A stretch of DNA of 64,000 bases from Winogradskya humida (lineage in GTDB: Bacteria > Actinomycetota > Actinomycetes > Mycobacteriales > Micromonosporaceae): contig NZ_BOMN01000108.1 of NCBI RefSeq assembly GCF_016862215.1, positions 62,001-126,000 on the forward strand, written 5' to 3'. A model generated the notes under the pieces. That model saw nothing but the letters and a program-made list of their open reading frames with translations, ran no database searches and was not told the origin of the DNA. Below are positions 13,601 through 22,600 of this stretch, one piece after another (positions within the stretch are counted from its first letter, which is position 1; each line of letters starts with the position of its first letter). The position numbers were made by a program, and so were the translations under genes.

Positions 13601-16600
13601 AGCGTCGTTCAGCCCGGCCGCGGGAACCTGCAGACCAGCGTCGTTCAGCCCGGCCGCGGGAACCTGCAGACCAGCGTCGTTCAGGACGGGTGCCGGGATG
13701 GGCAGGGTTTCGTTGAAGCTGGCCCGGAGCAGGTCGTGGCGGTCGAGCAGCGCCTGCAGGATCGTTTCGAGGCGGTCGCGGGTCAGTGTGGCCGGGGTGT
13801 GCCAGGACATCGACTGGTAGAAGTGGCCCAGCGGCGTCGCGGACTTCACCGTCTCGGCCAGCATCGGGGTCAGCGCCACATCGCCGAGGCCGCCGTCAGC
13901 GGTCACGGTTTCGACGACTGTGGCGGGCAGGGCCGCGGCGAGGGCCTGGACGCTGCGGCGGCGGAAGACGTCACGCGGCGTGACGTGCAGGCCGGCCTTG
14001 CGGGCGCGGCCGGCGACGGAGATCGACGAGATGCTGTCGCCGCCGATCGTGAAGAAGTCGTCGTCGATGCCGACCTGTGGCAGGCCCAGCACCTCGGCGT
14101 AGATGTCGGCGAGCAGGCGTTCCCGGTCGTCGCGGGGGCCGCGGGCGACGCCGAGGATCGGGGTGGCTTCGGGCAGCGCCTTGGCGTCGAGTTTGCCGTT
14201 GACCGTCAGCGGCAACGCGTCGACCACTGCGTAGAGCGACGGCACCATGTAGGAAGGCAGCCGTTCGATCAGCGCCGCGCGCACGTCCGCCGGGCTGACC
14301 GGGCCGACGAGGTAGGCGTGCAGTTTGCCGTCGCGGGCGAGCACTGCTGCCTGGCGTACGCCGGGGACGGCTGCCACGGCGCTTTCCACCTCGCCCAGCT
14401 CGATCCGGTACCCGCGGATCTTGACCTGGTCGTCGCTGCGGCCGAGGAAGTCGAGGGTGCCGTCGGGACGTTCGCGCACCAGGTCACCGGTGCGGTAAAG
14501 GCGGCTGCCGTCCGGGCCCGCGACGAAGCGGGACGCGGTCAGCGCCGGACGGTCGAGGTAGCCCCGGGCCAGGCCGGCGCCGGCGATGTAGAGCTCCCCC
14601 ACGACGCCGAACGGGACCGGGCGCAGCCAGTCGTCGAGGACGTACCCCGTGGTGTTGAAGATCGGGCGGCCCACCGTGGGTGTTGCGCTGTCGGGCGTAC
14701 CCGCACCCAGGGTGTTGATCGTGTATTCGGTCGGTCCGTAGAGGTTGTAGCCGATCGGTCCGTCCGGGTCGCTGAGCCGCGACCACACCGAGTCCGTGAC
14801 GGCCTCGCCGCCCAGCAGCACGAGCCACATCCGGTGCCCGTCGAGCAGGCCCTCTCCGAACAGGTGGTGCGCGTACGTGGGAGTGACGTTGATGACGTCG
14901 ATGCCGTGCTCGCGGCAGTAGGCGACCAGGGCGGTGGCATCGCGGCGCAGTTCCTCGTCGCAGACGTGGACCTCATGGCCCTCGACCAGCCACAGCAACT
15001 CCTCCCACGACATGTCGAAGGAGAAACTGACGGTGTGCGCGATCCGCAGCCGCTCGACACCGGCGGCGCGGGCCCGGGCCACGGTCGGGTCGAAGATCTC
15101 GGCACGATGGTTGAGCTGCATGTTCGTTAAACCGCGGTAGGGCGTGACGACACCCTTGGGTTTGCCGGTCGACCCTGAGGTGTAGATGACGTACGCGGGC
15201 CGGTCGAGCCGGTCACCCCGGAAGTCCGGATGCGTAGCCGGCCCGTCGTCCTGCGCCAGACCATCCAGTGTGGAGAGCACGAGCAGCGGCCGCGCGTCGT
15301 CGAGCATCGTCTGTCGCCGCTCGGCGGGCAGATCAAGATCCAGCGGCAGGTACGCAGCCCCGGCACGCAACACGGCGAACAGCGCGACCACCATGTCGAT
15401 ACCCCGCGGCAGGGCGAGCGCGACCAGTCGCTCCGGCCCCGCACCCCGTGCGACAAGGCCCCGGGCGACGGCGTCGATCCGCGCATCCAGCTCCGCGTAG
15501 GTGAGCCGCACGTCGCCGAAGACCAGTGCGGTCAGTTCAGGGGTACGCCGTGCCTGCGCGGCCAGCATCTCCGCGATGGTGACGTCGGGGATGTCCGCGG
15601 CGACACCGTCCAGCTGGCGCGCGGCACCGAAGTTCAGCGAGCCGGCCGGAACGTCGAGCCCGTCGGCGAGATGCTTGAGCACGGCGACGAGGTCATCGAC
15701 CATTTCCCGCGCCAGGGCGGCCGTGATCACATCCGGGCGGTACTCCAGCTTGACGCGCAGGTTCGCGCCCGGCGTCAGCACCCAGGTCAGCGGGTAGTGC
15801 GTGGTGTCGGTGTACTGCACGTCGACGATGCCCTGCGCGGCTTCGAGGTCGTCGAAGGTGCTGTCCGCGAGGAAGTTCTGCAGCACGTAGAGCGTGTCGA
15901 AGAGCTGGTCCTGCCCGGCGGCGCGCTGGATGTCGCCGAGGCCCAGGTACTCGTGCGGGGCCAGGTCGAGCCGGTCCTGCTGGGCACGACGGGCGAGGTC
16001 GGCGACGGTCGTGCGCGGGGTGGCCGCAACCCGGGCCGGGACGGTGTTCAGGAACAACCCGATCACGTTCTCGATGCCGGCGATCCCGGTCGGGCGGCCG
16101 GCGACCGTGGTGCCGAAGGTGACGTCACCGCGTCCGGTGCGGTGACCCAGCACCAGGCCGAGCGCGGCGGTGAGCACCGAGTTGAGGGTGACGCCGGCAC
16201 GGCGGGCCTGCTCGGTGAGGCGCGTGGTCACCGCGGTCGGCAACGCGGCGAGGATCCGGTCGGACAGCATCGGCTCACGGCCGACCGCGTCCGGCACGAC
16301 GATCGTCGGCTCGTCGAGGACGGCCTTCCACGCCGCGGCTGAGGCGTCCCGGTCCTGCGCGGCGATCCACGTGAGATAGTCGGGGAACCCGGGGCCTTCC
16401 TCCGGCAGGACACCGGTCTCGCCGCGGGAGTCGTACAGAGCGAAGAGCTCCCGCAGCACGAGCTCGCGCGACCACCCGTCCCACAGCAGGAAATGGCAGG
16501 TGAGCAGCAGCCGGTCGGTGCCGTCGGGACCGTGGACGACGGTGAGCCGGATCAGCGGCGGCGCGGTCAGGTCGAACGGGCGCTCGCGGTCCTCGGCGGC

Positions 16601-19600
16601 GATCTGCTCGGGGTCGCCGTCCAGCACGGTGACAACTGCCGGGACGTGCGCGGCGATGCGTTGCTGCGGGCGCGGGTCGTTGACGAACGCGGCACGCAGG
16701 GTCGGGTGCCGGTCGAGCAACGCCGCGAACGCCAGCTCCAGCGCCGCGACGTCGAGACGGCGGTCGAAGTCGAAGACGTTCTGCGCGATGTAGGTGTTGG
16801 CGCCGTCCGCGTACGTGGCCTGGTAGTAGACACCCTGCTGCAGCGGGGAAAGGTCCCAGACCTCGTCGGCGGCTGAGACGGGGGTGTCAGCAACCACCGG
16901 ACCGTCGGCTGTGGCGGCGATCGCGGCCGCGGTGCGCGTACGGAAAATGTCCTGGGTGGAAAGCACTATGCCGTCCCGGGCGAGCAGGTTGACGAGGCGG
17001 ATCGCGGTGATGCTGTCGCCACCACGCGCGAAGAAGTCATCGTGGACGCCGATGGATTCGGCACCCAGCGACTCTGCCAGGCGGGTGACAACCTGCGCCT
17101 CGCGGGGGGTGCGTGGCGGGGTGGCGACTGCGGCGACCGGGTCCGGCAGCGCGCGCCGGTCACGCTTCCCGTTCGGCAGCAGCGGTACGGCATCCAGCAC
17201 GGTCACCGTCGCCGGCACCAGATAGGCGGGCAGTTCCTCGCGCAGTGTTGCGAGCAGTGCTTGCGGGTCCAACGTCTCTCCGGACTCCGCGACTACGTAC
17301 CCGTGCAGGCTCTTGCGGTTGCGCGCGACCGCGACTGCCTCCCGCACACCGAGCCGGCGCAGCAGCGCGGCCTCGACCTCGGCCAGCTCGACCCGGTGAC
17401 CGTTGACCTTCACCTGGTCGTCGTTGCGGCCCAGGAACTCGACCCGGTCATCGATCCAGCGACCCAGGTCACCGGTGCGGTACAGACGCTCACCGGGGGT
17501 GAACGGGTCCGCCACGAAGCGGGCCGCGGTCGCACCACCCTGCCCGCGGTAACCCCGGGCAAGCTGCGCGCCACCGACATAGATCTCGCCGACAGCCCCG
17601 GGGGCGACAGGTTCGAGGGCGGCGTCCAGCAAGTAGATGCGTACGCCAGGAACTGCACGGCCCAGGGTGACAGTCCCGCCCGGCGTGACGGTCCCGGCCA
17701 GCACGTCCCCGGTGTTCTCGGACGCACCGTACGAGTTGACGAGCTCGGCGCCGGGTGACGCGGCCGCGAGCACGGCGACCGTACCCGCGTCCAGGGCCTC
17801 ACCACTGGTGATCCACCGCTCGAGATTCCGGACCTTGCCGGGTGCCGTCTCGGCGAGCGCGGCGGCGAGGCTCGGGACGGCGAGCAGTTGGGTAGCGCCC
17901 GAATCCGCGACCAGGATCGCCAGAGCGGTGCCGTCCGAAGCCGCGGTCTCGTCGGCGACGACAACGGTCGCGCCAGCTACCAGGCCGCCCAGCAGTTCGG
18001 TGGTGCCGTCGATGAAGCTCATCGAACTCTTCGCGACCCGGACCTGCCCGGTCCACTGATCGCGGGCCCACGCCAGCCTGTTCGCGAGCGCACCGTGTGT
18101 GCCGACCACGGCCTTCGGACGGCCCGTCGAGCCCGACGTGTAAACGACGGATGCCGCGTCGTGGGGTCCGATATGGACATCCGGAGCGTCACCACGAGCA
18201 GTCCGGAGCCGGACAACAGGAAGATCGTGCGGAGGCAGGGCACGGTTGCTCAGGTCATCGGCGAGTACGCACACCGGCTCGGCGTCACCGAGCATGAACT
18301 CGATGCGCGCGGCCGGGTAACCCGGATCCACCGGCAGGTACGCGGCACCGGCCCGCAACACCCCGAGCAGGGCAACGGGCAGCTCCGTGCTGCGGCGGGT
18401 GGCCACGGCGACCACATCACCACGGCGTACGCCGGCTTGGTGCAGAGTCGCGGCAACCGCCCCGGACCGGGTCCAGAGTTCGGCGTAGGTGAGCTCGGCC
18501 GCCCCCGCACGGACAGCAATCCCCACCGGGTCAACAGCACCGATCATCTCCGGAACGGTCACGCCGACCGCCCCGGCACGCTTGCCGCCGCTCGCTCCGG
18601 AGAAGGTGGCGCCGGTCGCTCCGGCAAGCTTGCCGCCGCTCGCTCCGGAGAGGGTGGCGCCGACCGCCCCGGCACGCTTGCCGCCGCTCGCTCCGGAGAG
18701 GGTGGCGCCGATCGCTCCGGAGACGTTGGCGTCAGTCGACCCGATTCTGCCGGCGCCGATCGCCCCGGAGACGTTGGCGGTAGCGGGCGGGGCGCCGATA
18801 CCGCGGGTGAGAACGTCGGCGCGGTCTGTGTCGGAGAGCAAGGACACAGCTGCGACCGGGGTGGTCACATCGGCGGTGAGAACTCGGACGTACTGATCCA
18901 GCAGACGCTCGGCGGTCTCCGGAGGGAGACGGTGCGTCAGGGTGATGGAGATCGTGTCGCCCGGCTTGACCATCAGGGTTACCGGATAGTGCGGTGCCTC
19001 GATCACGTCCATGCCGCTGATCCGCAGCACGCCGTCCTCGTGGGCCGCCGCGGCCGGATAGTTCTCGATGACGACCAGGGTGTCGAACAGCTCCGGCAGC
19101 CCGACCCGCCGCTGGATCTCGGCGAGCGAGGTCTGTTCGTGCTCGACGACCTCACGCTGGTCCGTGGCGAAGCGGCGCACCACGTCACCCAGCGTCTCCG
19201 AGCCGGTCCAGCGCACCCGCGCCGGAACGGTGTTGATGAGCAGTCCGGCGATCCGATCAACACCGGGCACATCACCCGTACGCCCGGAGACCGTCGACCC
19301 GAACACCACATCGTCAGCGCCGGCGACCCGCCCGACCAGCACACCCCACGCCGCCGCGATGACGTTGCCGACCGTCACCCCGAAACGCTGAGCGACTTCC
19401 TGCACAGCGGTGCCGTCGACAGTCGTGACAATGCTGGCTGCCTTCTGCTGCGCGTCCGGTGCCAGCAGGGTCGGCTCGGTGACGCCGTCGAGCAGGTGGG
19501 CGTACGCGTCCGGGTCGCCCTCGCCGCGGTGCGCCAGGAAATCGCGGAACGCCGGCGGGGTCGGCAGCGACTCCCCCGCGTAGAGCGCGAGCAGTTCGTT

Positions 19601-22600
19601 GAGGATCAGCGGCACCGACCATCCGTCGGCCACGATGTGGTGCACGGTCTGCACCAGGGTGTGCCTGTCGACGCCGGTACGAACAAGTGCGTAACGCATA
19701 CCCGGCGGCCGGGACAGATCGAACGGCTCGGCCCGTTCGGCGGCAGCCACCGCGTCCACATCACCCCCGACGACATAACGCCACGGCGCCTCCACACCAA
19801 GACCGGTGACACCAGCCGAACCACCGAACACACCTGAACCGGTAAGACCAGCCGAACCGCCGAACGCGCCCGAACCGGTAAGACCAGCCGAACCGCCAAC
19901 CGCGCCCGAACCGGTAAGACCACCGCTAACCGCGCCCGAGCCGGTAAGAGCTCTGCCGATGACCGCGACGATGTCACCGTCGCCGGCCGGGCGGAATGCG
20001 GCGGCGAGGTTGGGGTGCCGGTCGAAGAGCGCGTTGGCGGCGCGGCGCAGACGTTCGGCGTCCATCGGGCCGTCGAGATGGATGAGTTGCTGCACGACGT
20101 ACGGGTCGGCGCCCGGGGCGTACGTGGCGTGGAAGTAGAGGCCGGCCTGCAGCGGGGTGAGTGGCAGTACGTCACGGATGTCCGGGCCGAGTGCGTCCAC
20201 CTCGGACTGGCGGAGCGTCACCAGCGGGAAGTCCGACGGGGTGTGCCCGGCGACAGCGGGGTCCGTGGCAATCGTGGTGAGCTGTTCGATCCAGCGGTCC
20301 GCGAGCTTCTGCACCTGGTCGTGGGTCAGCAACCGGCCGGGCCAGCTGAACACCGCGGAGAGCTGCGAGCCGACCGTGACCGCGTTGACCTCGAGGGCGC
20401 GCGGCAGCGGCATGCGGGGGTCGCGGCGTTCGACGACGACCTCGTCGGAGTCGAAGCGGCCGAGATAGTTGAACAGCACCTGCGGCTGGACAGCAAGATC
20501 AGCATGACCGGCGAGATAACGCAGGACACCGTACGAGAGCCCGTTGCGTGGAACCGCGCGCAACTGTTCCTTCACGGCCTTCACCGCAGCGGCCGGTGTG
20601 AGACCCGTGACGTCGACCGGTACGGGGAACAGCGTCGTGAACCACCCGAACGTACGCGACAGGTCGAGGTCCACGGCGTCCTCTTCGCGTCCGTGACCCT
20701 CCAGCTCCAGCAGGAACGGCTCGTCCGGGGAAACAGCAAGCGCGAGCGCGGCGACCAGCGCGTCATTGACACCGCCATGGACCGCCGCGGGGACAGCGCT
20801 GAGCAACCGTTCGGCGATGTCATCCGGCAGAACGACCGTCAGGCTCTCCTCGGTGGCCACGGTGTCGGTGTCATGGTCGAGCGGGCGATCACCCAGGACG
20901 CGCGTCGAGGTCTGCGCTGCCGCCGTCCAGAAAGGCAGGTCAGCGGAGAAGTCGGCGTCGCGCAGAGCGCTGGCCCACTGCCGGAACGAGGTCGGCGCGG
21001 CCTCGATCGGCAACCCACCCCGCAGGTCCTCAGCAAGCACCCGCAGCGAAACCCCATCCACCACCACGTGATGCACAGCAACAATCAACTGACCCGCCGA
21101 CCCCGCCAAACCGGTCGGGCCCGCCGGGCCCGCCGCCGGCAGGTACGAGAATGCGACCAGCCGATCGGTGCTCAGCCGGGCGACCGTCGTCTCAAGGTCC
21201 TCGCCCACCCGCAACACATCGTCAGCCGACACCGAACCCACCGGCGCGATGGTCAGCACAGCGCCATCAATGGCACCTCGCAACACGTCATGCGCAGCGA
21301 GCAACCCGTCGACCAGCGCGGACACATCCCCCGAAACCGGCAGCGTTATGGCCTGGAAGAACCCGTCGTGCGCATTACCGACCTCATCCAGCCAGGCAAT
21401 GATCGGGGTAGCCGGGACCTCGCCGATCGGCGGGACGACAGCGGCTTTCGACGGCTCCGAGGCCGAGACAACCAGGGCCAGGCTCGCTGGAGTCGGGTTG
21501 GCGAAGAGGTCACGCGCCCGCAATGTGAAGCCGGCCCGCCGGGCTGCGCGTACAGCACCGATCGCGACAATGCTGTCACCGCCGAGCGCGAAGAAGTCAT
21601 CCTCAGCGCCGACCTCGTCCAGCCCGAGCACCGATGCGAAGACCTCACAGAGCGAAACCTCAGCAGGGGTACGCGGTGAGCGCGAGCGGCTACCACCCAG
21701 CACAGGCGCCGGCAGCGCGCGACGGTCAACCTTGCTGTTCGCGGTGAGCGGGAACGCGTCCAGGATCACGAACACCGACGGCACCATGTACTCGGGCAGC
21801 CGGCCGGCGCACCACGCGCGGAGGTCGTCGGCGGTAGCGGGTGCGCTCAGGACGGCGTACCCGATGAGGTGTCTGTCCTGGACCGTGACGACTGCCTGGC
21901 GCACCGCGGGGTTTGTCGAGGCGACGGCCTCGACCTCCTCGAGCTCGAGCCGCATGCCGCGGATCTTCACCTGGTTGTCGGCGCGCCCGACGAACTCGAG
22001 GCTGCCGTCGCCGGTCCAGCGGGCCAGGTCCCCGGTGCGGTACATGCGTTCGCCGGTGGCACTGAACGGGTTGGCGACAAACCGTGACCCGGTCAGGGCA
22101 GCAGCGTTGACGTAGCCGCGACCCAGCAGGAAGCCCGCCGCGTAGAGCTCACCGGTGACACCCGCACCGACCGGGTTGAGGTCGTCGTCGAGGACGTACA
22201 GCTGGGTGTGCGGGTTCGGGCGCCCGATCGAGGTGGCGATCCGTTCGGCATGGTCACGGTAGATGACGTGGGAGACGCCGATCGTCGCCTCGGCCGGCCC
22301 GTACCCGTGGTAGAGCGTCGTGGTGAGCTGCGCCCGGAAACGTTCGAACAGTTCCGGTGTGAGCACCTCGCCGCCGCACCACACGTGCCGCAACCCGTCG
22401 AGCTGATGGGTGCCCCGGGAAAGCTGCAGCAATACATCCAGCATGGAACTGACCAGGTAGACGAAGGTGACACCCTCGGTGGCGATCAGGTCGAGCAGGT
22501 ATTGCGGGTCACGTTCCCCGCCCGGCTCGGCAACCACGACGTACCCGCCGGAGACGAGCGGCAGCAAAATCTCGTTGACGCTGATGTCGAACGACAGGGG

